Below are positions 25,520 through 37,621 of a DNA stretch of 64,000 nucleotides, in pieces. The notes beneath the pieces are model-generated. The model worked only from the letters and a program-made list of their open reading frames with translations. It was not told the DNA's origin and ran no database searches. Source of the DNA: Eutrigla gurnardus (lineage: Eukaryota > Chordata > Actinopteri > Perciformes > Triglidae). Every line of letters begins with the position of its first letter. Within the stretch, counting starts at the first letter, position 1. The stretch is from NCBI GenBank assembly GCA_963514095.1, contig OY741275.1, positions 11,117,569 through 11,181,568 of the forward strand, written 5' to 3'. The translations under genes and the position numbers were made by a program.

Positions 25520-27460
25520 GTAAGGCTTCTTACATCTCTATTAATGGACTGGAGTAACTGGACGTTGTTTGTTACACGGCCGTTCGAGAGTAATAAAGTA
25601 CCACACCTGTTTTAAAGAAGGACCAGCGACCGGTGGACCCAGAGGGATGACCGCTTAACACAAGACGCGGTCAAATACACTCCCAACGCCAATTCGCCCC
25701 AGGTCCAACTAGCTGTAAACTATCTAGTTTAATGAGAGTGTTGTAGTTTGCGTGTTATGTGTATCATAACGCTAACCTTAGACGTCACGTTACTAGCGTT
25801 ACCAGTCACCGTTGTGTCTAGCGTCACTGATGTGGACAACGTTTGTATTCATGTGTCAGCGCTCCGTCAATTTTCTTGGTTGTTAATGAATCATAAGAGC
25901 AAGCATGTGTAATGTTTGCACTGGTCTGTGTGGTGCGGTCGCAAGAGTGGAAGTCGTGTTACCAAAGTCCGTGTTTATTAGCATTTGTTGATGTCCAGCT
26001 GCCGTTACTGCTGTTAGCTTACCAAGCTATCGTGAACTCAAGAGTTATGCTAACGTCAAGTTACCGTAGCTTGTTCCGTATGTGTCAGATGTAACGGAGT
26101 TGTTGTCGAGGGGAAGCTAATGCTAAGCTCGATTAGCTGTTGTTATAATTGGCTGTTGTAATGATATTGCAGTCGAGATTGAACACCAACTGGGTTGTGC
26201 TGAAAAGTTTATCCCCATGAGAAGACGACACGCCCAAGCCTGGTTCGTGTTGGCAACGTTATTCCCAACTGTCAGCAAAAACCAGTGAGGCAGAGTCATT
26301 TTACATCACAATGTTTTGGCACGTTATTATTAGGTGTTCCTCTGTGACCCATCCAGTTGCTAAATGAAATTAGTTTATTGGTGCAATTGAAACTGAGTAA
26401 ATGAAGAACTCTGTTGTTCCCTGAGCCCATTTACTTTAAAGACAGCTGAAACATCGTGGTTACTTACAAAAGGATACCAACTCTTATAAACCTTTGTTTG
26501 TGGACAGGTTTAGGGGGTTTGTTGATAGTATAGTGTTGGCAAAGCAAGACTATTATTTCATCTAATTTATAATATGCCTCTCTGGTATCAGGGCTAAGTG
26601 ACATATAATTCATCATCCAGAGTCATGTGTCTCAAGGGTGATTAAAGCCTGGTTTAAAAATACTTAAACAGGGTCTTTTATCATGTTTTCCCTCCATAGT
26701 CTTCTATACATAGATGCATTAGGGATGCACTCCACTTCAGATTTGTCCAGTTATTTATTCGACATGGGCTGTAAAATCACTCATTCAATGCTTGTTTCCT
26801 TTCATCGTTGCTACACATTTGGCCGCTTAGGCAACATTATCCATAACCAAAGTCAGTTTGTCATTGACAAATTTCACAGAACTAATATATTAAAGCTTTG
26901 ACTAATGTGGCACAAGGCAATCTCTGGCTTCACAGATGGGATAAATCCATGAGGATAACTTATTAGATATACTATATATAATATAATACCGCTTATCCCC
27001 TTGGGGGCCTCTCAAAGACCTGCTGATTTGGATCAATCTGAATTAGTTCTAGTGTGTTTGTGTCTTGTGGTGGAGTTTGAGGTAAACAATGAAACTCCGG
27101 CTTCATCGTCAAATAAGAGAGCTGAGCATTATTACTGCATCCTAGGTTCACTACAAGTTGTTTGAGTTAGTCACCCTGACATATTGAGGAAGGTAACTGC
27201 TTTTAAAAACACGGCTTGCTGATCACGCACACCAAATAACCATACGCCGAGATTATGCATTTGACCATGCACAGTGGAGACTCGATGTGAGTTTTTTTCT
27301 GAAAAACATACAAACCATGCTATGGTCGTAACAGTCAAAGAGTCTTGGAGGTTAATGACCGAATCACAGATTTGTAAGTGACGAATCTTAGTAGTGGGGG
27401 AATTGTCAGTCAACTCATAATTCGATTTGATAATGATTAAGAGGGTCACGATTCGATTAT

Positions 27461-27849
27461 GGGGCTGCACGGTGGTGTAGTGGGTAGCACTCTCGCCTCA
27501 CGGCAAGAGGGTCTCGGGTTCGATTCCCGGGTCGGTCCGGGTTCCTTCTGTGTGGAGTTTGCATGTTCTCCCCGTGTAAGCGTGGGTTCTCTCCGGGTTC
27601 TCCGGCTTCCTCCCACAGTCATGCAGGATGGGGATAGGTTGATTGAGGACTCTAAATTGCCCGTAGGTGTGAATGTGAATGTGAGTGTGAATGGTTGTCT
27701 GTCTCTACATGTCGGCCCTGCGATAGACTGGCTTCCTGTCCAGGGTGTACCCTGCCTTCGCCCTATGACAGCTGGGATTGGCTCCAGCCCCCCCACGACC
27801 CTGAATACAGGATAAGCGGTAGACAATGGATGGATGGATGGATGGATGG
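27461..27849 (+). mobile_element. tRNA-headed SINE, copy 2, with perfect target-site duplication
   Basis: This is a 389-base element of the same family as the copy at 16454. Its first 75 bases look like a tRNA: a box A (TGGTGTAGTGGG), then a perfect box B (GGTTCGATTCC). The body ends in a (TGGA)n tail. It is bounded by the exact 13-base direct repeat ACGATTCGATTAT at 27448-27460 and 27850-27862. The intact duplication and promoter boxes indicate a fairly recent insertion. An antisense open frame of 174 codons crossing it (27446-27970) is not a gene. Confidence 0.92.
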
Positions 27850-28894
27850 ACGATTCGATTATTATTTTCGATTCAGATATGATAATGTTTCCTTCAAATC
27901 TTTCAAACCAATTCCTATTTGTATGATACAGTTGATGTGCTACATTACCTAATGTGGAAAGATTGCCCAAAGAAATCTAAATTAATAATCGATTATAGAC
28001 TTTACTGGATCGATGCAGAATCATTCAACAAAGCATCATGATACATCATAGAATTTGTTATTTCTCCCACCTCTACTGTGAAGTGTGTTGTGCCAATACG
28101 CTTAGGTCACAGAAAATAGCTGCTGCATGTCTCTCACAATTTCGAGACTGAAATCTCACCTTATGTGTCCCCAGGTTAAGTTTGTTGAAACTTCAAGCTG
28201 TGAATCAGCCAGTCAGCAAGTGTCATTGAATACCACAGTTAACACGTCTGGAATAATATGTAGTCAACTCCCTTGTAAACAACCCGTGAGCACAATGCTG
28301 ATTCTAGCACAATCAGAGCATGCTCAGGGAAACCATTCAGGAATTGTTTTGCAGTCTTGGAGGGCTCCACCAGTATCCTCCAGTTCCTTTTTTATCTGAT
28401 GTAGATGGTTATGTTTTGGAACTATTGAGGGCTGATAGTATTTATGAATACAGTGTCCACGTTTTTCTCCTATATAGCATAATTACTTTTTAAAGAAAAT
28501 GCCGTTTTAGACTTTTCAGGTCAATACAAGAAACAACATTAGGACCATCACAGGAAGTGAAAACTCTGCAGTGAAATTGAAACTAATGAAAAAGGTCAGT
28601 ACCGTGATCAGCATTGACCAACAGGACAGCTGGATTGTGATTGTAATTCTGGCAGAGATGTATAACTCCTAGTTGTAGTCCCATTGCAAGTGAATGACAT
28701 CAGAAGTCAAGGTGTCATTGTCAAGAAAGGTCTTGTGAATGTGGCTGCAGTCCTCGTTTCTCTGTCAGAATTGTCTGGATGTTTCTCCCTGTAACTCCAA
28801 ACATGCTTTTTTTCACTTGAACGTTTTTCTTCAGGCTAATCCATCCGTTTCCTTCCTGTTACTGCAACATTTAAGTTCCCTCATTTTGTACTTA

Positions 28895-29532
28895 GAGTGG
28901 CAGTCCGTAACATTTTCATCTATTTAATTTTCGTTTGAGTTACTATCGATCAAAGAGTGAGTTAAAACAATGGAGATTGATCATATGACCCACTAATGAA
29001 AGTGCTTGTACTGCTTTGCCCAGAAATAGGATCTCCGTGTCTGTGGCGACATTCCCGCGCAAAATTTAAAATGAGTGACGCTTTTTACGTCAGTCAGCAG
29101 TGGTTGGTCTGCCCAGGTGGAGCTACACATGGAAGCGTATGCTGCGTGTCATTGTCATTGGAAATCGGTAACTTCTAACTGCTGAGTCTAGTCTAAAGTG
29201 TTTGACCGGCGCAGCCAGGTACATTTCATTACTGCTGACTCACAATGGAGGATCAACAGGCAGAGAAGGAAGACCATTCAACTTCCAGTCCCAAGAAAAA
29301 GCCAACAAAAAATCGAAGTGAAGAAGGGCAAGTCGTCAAGAAGCAAAGTGACTGAACGAGGGAAAACAACGGACCTCCTTTCAGTGTTGAGCATTTGAAG
29401 GCATCACGCAGATGAGAGACAGTTGATACTGTTCGGTGAGGGAGATGGGGTCCCAGAGGCTCGTCTGCAGTTCCATCTACAGCCAAAGAGGCCGCTAGAA
29501 GCAACGTATCTCAAATTTTATAGACTGCCACT
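28895..29532. mobile_element. PIF/Harbinger-like MITE
   Basis: The ends share the inverted sequence AGTGGCAGTC (left edge GAGTGGCAGTCCGTAA, right edge TTATAGACTGCCACT) and are flanked by TTA on both sides (28892-28894 and 29533-29535). A 3-base TTA duplication is typical of PIF/Harbinger elements. Inside lies one short frame from the ATG at 29245, starting MEDQQAEKED and rich in Lys and Ser. It is too short for a transposase and may be a remnant of a host element's accessory protein. Length 638 bases. Confidence 0.6.
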
Positions 29533-32500
29533 TTAGCCTGGTTGGATCATACCAAAGAGGTCCATCTGCTTTTCTGAACAGATTTTCCGAAGAGGTTCTG
29601 ATTAGGTTTACTGGACTTAAAGTAAGTGATTATGTGGAAGAGATAATGGATTCCCCCTCCCCCAACAAATCAGCCAATATGATAAAGATGTGATTGCTAT
29701 GTGTAAGGGACCAGTTAAAATCTTCAATCACAATATATTTAATTTCATGTCAATGACTATTGTATGTAGGATATGTCACAATAATTTTTAATAAGTAAAA
29801 AGTCTATATGTAATAACCACATTTCAAGACAGGGACGATGCACAATAAGGCATTAATCTTGTACAACAAGAAAAGCTGCATTCTGCCAGGTTGTAGCAAA
29901 TTGCTATTTTTCACCTGTAGTAAAAGCACATGTTTTTATCTACTCTTGTGTGAATTAAATACTTAACAAATGACAAGTACTGAGTATCTCAATTAATTAA
30001 AAATCTTAGTGTTATTCAGTTTCTGAGACATTTGAGTTAGTACGTGGTTGTTAATATCAATTTAGAAAATGTCATTGAATATCACGATATCAGCACATGG
30101 CCATTTCTGACCCACAGAGTTGAATCCCCGGATCCCACGAGTTGAGAAATGTCGAAAATATATATGATTAATAAACTGTGGTGGACTGTGTAGGTAATTA
30201 ATGGGGAATGCTTAACTAGTCATGGCAAATGAGAACCATGTGAGTGTTCCTTTTTGTATCAAGCCGCAAAAATGTTGTTGCATGACGTGTTTGAGTTAAT
30301 TTGCCAACATTGCATGTCCTGCAATGTGATTATTGCTCATTTATTTCCCCCAAAGATTTTGCCCTGTGGCACTGCATTTGCTCTATCTGTCTCTCTCTCC
30401 CTCCCTCCCTTTTCTTTCTATCTACCATGAACCAATTGAGTGGAATGCTTAAGTAATGGAAAGGCATGAGCATTTGGATCATCGGGGTCAGTCGTGAGGA
30501 GGTTTGAGAGGATTTATTTTGTGTTTTATAGACTACACCCAAAGAAAGCTTTTGCATCACAATGTCATCACGTAGGTATTTGCTTTACAACTCCACAACT
30601 TTGTGTGATGGTGTCATTGTTCTGACATTGAACAGGATCAGTGAAGACTGCACTACATTTGCACCTCGAGTATGATTCCCCTATGAAACACTTTTCAGAC
30701 TAGAGGTGTATTTGAAAAGAGCAGCTCACTTAGCATTGCTGAAACAGGAAGGATTGTACCACAGAGGGGATTTAGTTCCCTGCTGCCTGGTTATGTCAAA
30801 GGCTCCTCTGTGCTCTCCCCTGGCCAAGGGTTGTTAGTATGCATTGCGGTGTGCTTTTTGAGAAGTTGTTCTTTGCTGTTGTATACCATCTTTTTAAGTA
30901 GGCAATTTCCTCGTATCCACTCTCCGTGACCATTATAACTGCTGTATTTGTCTTATTTGCTGTGAAGTGCATCATCAGTTGCTCTGTGATAAACAGGATC
31001 CTGAATCCCCGTAGCTGTGTGTTTTATAGAAGTCTTACAGAAACCTCATGACTGAGGTGACTCATCTGGGTTATGTTGGTTTCTCCACAGTGAGCTGTGA
31101 TTATGACTAGTTATGTTGCTGTCCAAAAGCATAAATCCCAGTCCCCCCTTCACATTACAAATGAAGACAGTTTCAGTCAGGGCTAGATATTGGATGAGAT
31201 ACAGCAAGATCTTTGTAGGGAGTTGTGCATTACGATCAATCTGTTGAGGGAAAATTGGGAGGTAAATAAAGTTTTGCAAGTAGGGTGAACATCACAATAT
31301 TTTGATTGGAATGTCACCGTAATTGTCTCCCCTCAAATGACAACACATCTCAGAACTTCTGTTGGATGTTTCGATGACATCAGTGCAACATTGCAGTGTT
31401 TCATTTGAACCACCCACCCTAGGCCACCTCGGCTGTATTGATGATGAGAGAAACAGATACTTGAACTTTTGTGGGTTGTTATTGGGCCAGAAAAGCCCCT
31501 GCTTTCTCTATCAGATGGGGAGAGGAAACCCCCTCTCCCCTGTGACCTCAGGAATGCAGAGAGAGAGAGAGCGAGAGAGACTCATCAGTGTCTCTGCAAC
31601 TGTGGCTCAGATTTCTGTTTCACTCTTTCAAATAGAGTGGACACCAGGCAGCTAGAGGGTTAAGTGACCAGAAGAAAGAGATCTGCCCATTTCTTTACAT
31701 AAGGAGATGAAAATAAATTTGAATATGTTACAAATACTAGTCACCATTTTAATGTATTTAGAATCAGACAGTCAAGTGATAACATTGTTTATACTGGATG
31801 TCAGCCTTATGAGACAAAGCATATAAGAGCATCAGGGATTGGGGGTCACGTTATATTTCAGGTAAATGCGCTATTTGCAAGGCTTGATAACATCAAGGCT
31901 CTATGTTTTTATTTCTATGCGAGTGCTTGCAAACCTTTGAGTATCCATGCCGATGTGTTAAGATGAGCAGGGAGGGAACAATGGCCCATTTCCAAAGGGA
32001 CTCTTTATGAATGCCTGTAGCCCACTGCACTGGTGTCATCTTTATTTCAGGAGCTTAGCAACCAGAGTGGTCTTTTAGACTGTACCCCTCTTTCTCAATA
32101 ACTTCCCCCCCTCTTTGAGCACCAGCACCAAGCAGACTCCTGTTCCATATCTGGGTCAGGCCTAAATATTAATTCCTCTTTTGCCAATGGCTTCCATTAT
32201 AATGCTGCATGCAACCTGTGGTGAACTGCAGCTGGTGTAAAAATGTTGGAACACCTGCCCTCAGGTCTGAACTTCCTGTAGAAAAGTTGCACTAAGCACT
32301 TTCTTGTGCTAAGCATAGGCCTATATTTCCCCCGCTTCAGTTTATTAGCTATGATCCCTTTTATGTGTAGTACTGGTATTGTTATGTGTACATGCATGCA
32401 CAGACAAGTGGGTTACACATGAATCATTTAGATGATGACCGCAAGTGCTGAGTTAAGCATGTCTTTTTTTTCCCCCAGAAGGTGTGTAATTGTGTATGTT

Positions 32501-33445
32501 TGTGTGGATATCCTTTCTATGAGGCCTTTCAATGTCCTGGTTACTGATAACAAAGACAGGAAGAGCACAGGTCAGACTTCCTTGTCAGGGAGAGTGAAAC
32601 CATGGTGCCACATCCTCAGTGTCCACAGCCAGCATAGGACATTCTATAGGTGGCATACTGAGATGAAGGTTGATTTGACATAAACCATGTAGCTTTGCAT
32701 GACAGCTGCATTCTCAGAATATCAGAAGATTACAAAAGAATCGCGAAAGTGCTCGCCCCTTTCCAAACTGTTTCCAATGACGGCTTGTAGAAACAAACTA
32801 TTCTGGGGGCCATGTTAGTAAGCCCCCCTTCTGCACATTCATGTAGAAATGGTTAATCTACACCAGGAGTGCAATGCTTATGTGAAATAACTACTACATG
32901 GAAAGGCTTTTAGCTGGTTTCATGGGCTTGTTGTGACATTATCTCTTGTTACAGTGGGGAAAAAAAATAAATTTAAATCACTACCAGACTTTGGGAGTTA
33001 TTAGTTATTTTTATTCCACCAGCAGGAATGTTTTCTTCGTGTCTCTCATTTTGCTGTATGAACTGAAGTGAAACCTTTACTGTTAGGGAGGTACAGACTG
33101 AATAATGCTATGAATCAGCTCTGTGATTCCATTAGGGTGACAGCCATAGAAGATGGAAGGTTTTTTTTCTTTCTACAAATGGAGATACAATTAAAGGGTG
33201 AAAGAAGGTAAAGAAAAGGAAGAAGTTGCTTCCTGTGATGAGACGGCAACAGTGTTTGAGTTGTCTGACCATTTTTTCAGGATACCAAGTCAAAGTGGCT
33301 GGGCCGAGAAGCAATCGAGAGAGTAGTGCTCCTACTCTATTGTCCTAACCTACTGTTGACCTATCCAGCAGGTTCGTCAAGGGTGAGCCGGTGAGGGTAG
33401 ATAACGGGTTGCCATGGATTGGAAAGAAGATTCCTATAAAAATGA

Positions 33446-33545
33446 TCCATCCATAATCGATCGTGCTTATCCTTAAAAGTTGCAGGGGTGCTGGTGCCGA
33501 TCCCAGCTGATATTGGGGGAAGGCAGGGTTAGACCTGAACAGGAT
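33446..33545 (-). mobile_element. Old reversed fragment of the same SINE family
   Basis: Read on the minus strand this begins in the SINE body (near CCTGTTCAGG) and runs through an altered TCAGCTGGGATCGGCACC to the AAGGATAAGC and GGATGG tail region. It lacks the tRNA head and a clear direct repeat, so it is a 5'-truncated, mutated copy. Confidence 0.65.
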
Positions 33546-34583
33546 ATTGACTGTTTGTTTGGTTGATCTTGAAGAAACAATGGCCTGAGATGCAACTGAT
33601 ACAGAAATACAGCTTACTTTAGCCTTATTTTCTGCCATTCACGTAACACTATCGACTATTACAATGAAAGGCAAAATACCAGACTCTGTCTCAGAACGAT
33701 TAAATGATCATTAAAAAGCCCATCAACGGCTGTGTTAATGCTGTTTTCATGCAGTGTACCATTAGAGTCAAACTAGGGGTGCTCAGTATTGATGTTTTTG
33801 CCAATATCCAATCATTGTTTATGGTAATGTATGCCGATAGAGCTGTAAATATTCGTACTTCCTTTGCAATAAGACCACAGGTCTAATTACCACATGTGGA
33901 GTTAAATTATCATGCAGAAATGTGATCCTGTGATTAAAGACAGAACAATAAATGGCACGTGTAGTCTTGGTGAAGTATCTTGCTATTTCCTGCCCAGCCA
34001 AAGGCAGTTAGAATTCTGTTGGACGTTATGTCTGACAGAGATAGAAGATATAAGAGTCAGGTGAAAGCAATTGACTCTGAGCTTTCACCTTCTGAGGGCA
34101 GGGCCCATATAGTGCAGATAGATGGCCAATGACATCTCCTTTCTTTTTAACGAGGTTAGCACATGATGCCCTGTTTTAATGCATTCCTAAATGCCGTCTT
34201 GCAGTGGAGAATGATAGCTTCATTACTTCTGATAAGCTGCGACGACCTTTTGATGGCGAACTTTATAAAGTTCTAGGATTCATGAGTCGGCAATTTGGCA
34301 CTTTAATGGGAAGGGTGGGGGTTAGGATTAAAAATTTGTTGGAGCAAAGCCGAGTGCCTTGGCACAGAAAGTTAGTGTCGTCATAGCGAAAACTGTTAAG
34401 TAACAACTGTCATCCGTCCACATACGTGTGTTCTCTCTGTACGGAGGTAATTTACTGTATGTATCCACTTTTGTCATTCACAGGTTTTGGAGTTTCGGAG
34501 TGTCTGGTTGCTGAGGAAGTGTATGCGTGGGTGTGTGCGCATGTGTGCGAGTGCGTGAAAGAGACACAGAGAAGAATCCAGTG

Positions 34584-36182
34584 ATGGCTACCAGTAAAAG
34601 TAAAAACCAGAGCTCTCTGGCACTGCACAAAGTGATAATGGTGGGCAGCGGAGGCGTGGGGAAGTCGGCCCTCACCCTGCAGTTCATGTATGATGAGGTG
34701 GGTCAACACACCGCTACAAAACTTCTAGACAGCGGATAGAGAAGTATGGTGTATAATAGTTTCAGCACGGGTCTTTGTCTAACCCGTTCACTTTTTATTA
34801 GGCATCACCTATTTATATGTCAGCACTTCCTCTAAAAGCTTAACATGTAAAAGTCATCCTTTCACTTGTTCACCAATACAACGCTTTTAATGGGAACAAT
34901 TGAAACAATGAGGCTGCTATCTGTTACATGGAAGTAAAAACACGATTACAGGAAACAACCTACCTGCTAAACCACAGAGGTCCTATAAAACTACAAACAG
35001 GTTAACAGGGATTCTTGTAAAGAAAAAAGACCCTTGTCTCTCGTCCACTGCTTGCTTGACCAGAGATGTTGTTTCGTGTAACAGCACTCAATTGAGGTTA
35101 GGGACATTCACGGTTTTGTACTGCTCCCAAGCAGCCTTTTTCAGTCATTCATCTGATGTTCATTAGATTGCTCCAATTCGCTTCCAATTTAACCAACTGT
35201 CTACACATAACTACTTTACTTATGCTTGTAAATACAACTTGTAGCTTCAAAGAAACATATCTTTTCACCCCCAGTTTGTGGAGGACTACGAGCCAACCAA
35301 GGCAGACAGCTACAGGAAGAAGGTGGTTCTGGATGGGGAGGAGGTCCAGATCGACATTCTGGACACAGCCGGCCAGGAGGACTACGCTGCTATCAGGGAC
35401 AACTATTTCCGCAGCGGGGAGGGCTTCCTGCTGGTCTTCTCCATCACAGAGCACGAGTCCTTCACTGCCACTGTGGAGTTCAGGTACTGTTTCCTGCCTA
35501 CATCTGTCTGTCTGTGGCCGATTGTGTATAGATACAATGTGTATAGATTAAATTGTGCTCAAATGTTATTTATTTCTTTTGTCCATTTCGACTAGATTAA
35601 ACTTCAGTCTTAACATCAGAGGAATTAGTCATTAGAAACATCCCTAGTTAGATTCCATTATACTTGATCACAATCAAAAGACACTCACTTACAGACTGTA
35701 TGCAAGGAGAACTGGTGAAAATATATAAATACCCAATCTGTGCTGTGCCGGCAGGGAGCAGATCTTGCGGGTGAAGGCGGAAGAGGACAAGATCCCCCTC
35801 CTTGTGGTAGGGAACAAGTCTGACCTGGAGGAGCGTAGGCAGGTATCGGTGGACGAGGCCCGAGGGAAGGCCGAGGAGTGGGGCGTTCAGTATGTTGAGA
35901 CATCAGCTAAAACCAGAGCCAACGTGGATAAGGTGTGTCCTACATCACTATGAATGGATGTATTTTCAATGTATTTTACAATAATGTTTCATTTAATCCA
36001 TGTTACTACTTTTAATAAGTGAAAGTGTTTAACAGATGTATCTTCTTTTTTCTCCCTAGGTATTCTTTGACCTGATGCGTGAAGTAAGAGGCAAGAAAAT
36101 GTCAGAAAACAAAGACAAAAACGGAAAAGGAAAAAACAAGAAGAACAAGAAGAGTTTCAAAGAAAGATGCTGTTTACTTTGA
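34584..36182 (+). CDS. ralb: Ras-related GTPase RalB
   Basis: Coding exons 34584-34697, 35275-35483, 35755-35932 and 36060-36182 give 207 residues (human RalB 206). The start ATG follows a 5'UTR exon segment beginning at 34484. All Ras-family G motifs are intact: GSGGVGKS at 21-28 (P-loop), the effector region YEPTKADSY at 43-51, DTAGQE at 68-73 with the catalytic Gln72, NKSD at 128-131, and ETSAK at 156-160. The hypervariable tail is lysine-rich, with one extra residue relative to human in the [10 protein letters not shown] stretch. It ends CCLL, a CAAX box predicting geranylgeranylation of Cys204. The tail sequence ([18 protein letters not shown]) favours RalB over RalA. RalB cycles between GDP and GTP at the plasma membrane and endosomes and acts through the exocyst (SEC5, EXO84) and RALBP1. 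Nothing is broken. Confidence 0.97.
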
Positions 36183-37621
36183 ACCCTTCGTGGACATCAA
36201 CAACCCACAACACAACTGTTAAATTGGGGAACAAAGCAGAGTGTCCTTGCCATTGTCATTCAAATTAAATTTGATCTTTTGTAATAGCTGTTTTCTTCAG
36301 TGTTTAGAACAATTTCAACTCCTTTTTTTTTTGTTTTTAAGTAATACAATCTGAGTTACTGTTTCAATAGAAGATAACCACTGTGACTGTGACTCAGACT
36401 GCAGTGCTTGATGGCTCATAATAAGCCAATGACCAAACTGCCACTGACACTAACATTGCTGCTCAAGACATTCTCCACTGTTGTACTCTGTGATTATACT
36501 GGCCTTGACTTTGGCTCAGTGTGTTTTACACCAGAATTGTTGAGTTTTTGTCAAGTTAGCGGTGCTCTTAATTTCTTTACCTGCTCTTAACCTTTATCTC
36601 CTGCATAATTCTTAGTCCATGTTAGTGTACGCCCCATGGATCCATGTTCATCAATTTTCAAGGAACTCTAATGCTGCTGTCTGTCTTTTGAAGATGTTGG
36701 CCTCATTCATTCATCTGTCCAGACTCTGACCTCTGACTTCTGAGCATGTTTGGAATCATTGTTGAAACTGGATGCTTCAAATGTTTTCATTTTTGCGCCC
36801 CTGAGGCTGCTGTTTTAAATATATATTTTTTTTTATCCAAGAATTTTGGAAGGATTTTCTGACCGCAAAATAATCCGTGCAATAAGAGGAGTTGTTGCCA
36901 AACAGGGTTATTTTATTCCATTATCAGGCCTTACATGATTGCTGAAATAATTCTACAGATGCTTTGCAGTTTTTCTGGAATGACCGTCAATCAAAACAAA
37001 AAAAAAACACAAACAAATTCATGGTGAGGTAATTTATCACTAAGCTCACAGAGCTTCATGTAGATATATTTGTTAGACATTCGGAGGCTGTGAAAAGAAG
37101 GTAGTTTTTATGTTGGTACCCTTCTCACAGATTACTTCTTATTTTACAGGACTGTTGTAATTTTCTGTCTGTACTGTGAGACAGGTGTTGACAATCCAGG
37201 AGGCCATCGTGCTTCTGGTCCATGATGGCATTATACTCCATAACGTCTTATTACTCTTAAAACAATTGGATGCTCTTTTTTATGACATGCACTACATTGC
37301 CAATACCTAAGAAGTGGACTTTGTGCTAAATGGAGTCGCACAGGAGATTTTTAAACAGTTTGTGCCAACAAAATCATGATGTTTTTGGATGTACAGTGTA
37401 TATGTTTATCAACTGAGTGTATGTGCATTTACCAGAAAATCCTTCTACCTTTCTGTGTCTGTGAGTGAAACTTTGAAGAGGGTGCCAACTTCTTAACCGT
37501 TTTCATCAAGTGCTACAGTGAACACGATTTCTACCACTGCCTAAACTATGTCCCCCTTGTCTTTTACTCCCTACTGAGAGTATGCTTGTATCTCTCTGCA
37601 GCAAGAGTGTTGCTGAATAAA
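36183..37621 (+). other. ralb: ralb 3'UTR with polyadenylation signal at 37616-37621
   Basis: About 1.4 kb of non-coding AT-rich sequence follows the ralb stop. A canonical AATAAA at 37616-37621 is followed by a long T-rich stretch, the usual downstream element, and is the likely 3' end of the transcript. Confidence 0.7.

Larger units (their letters stand above)
25520..34483 (+). other. ralb: Putative ralb intron 1 (about 9 kb)
   Basis: This interval contains a young SINE (27461-27849), a Harbinger-like MITE (28895-29532) and an old reversed SINE fragment (33446-33545). The rest is AT-rich with no coding evidence. Open frames such as 28127-28399 and 34204-34386 have no splice logic or recognisable similarity. 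Long first introns in small-GTPase genes often hold regulatory DNA, but none can be named here. Confidence 0.5.

Noticed and set aside
27461..27535. Free-standing tRNA gene
   Set aside because: Box A and B are present, but the arms do not fold as a functional tRNA, and the sequence continues into a SINE body with target duplications.
27446..27970. 174-codon minus-strand open frame
   Set aside because: It lies almost wholly on the antisense strand of the SINE at 27461-27849; the matching frame on the other SINE copy is broken.
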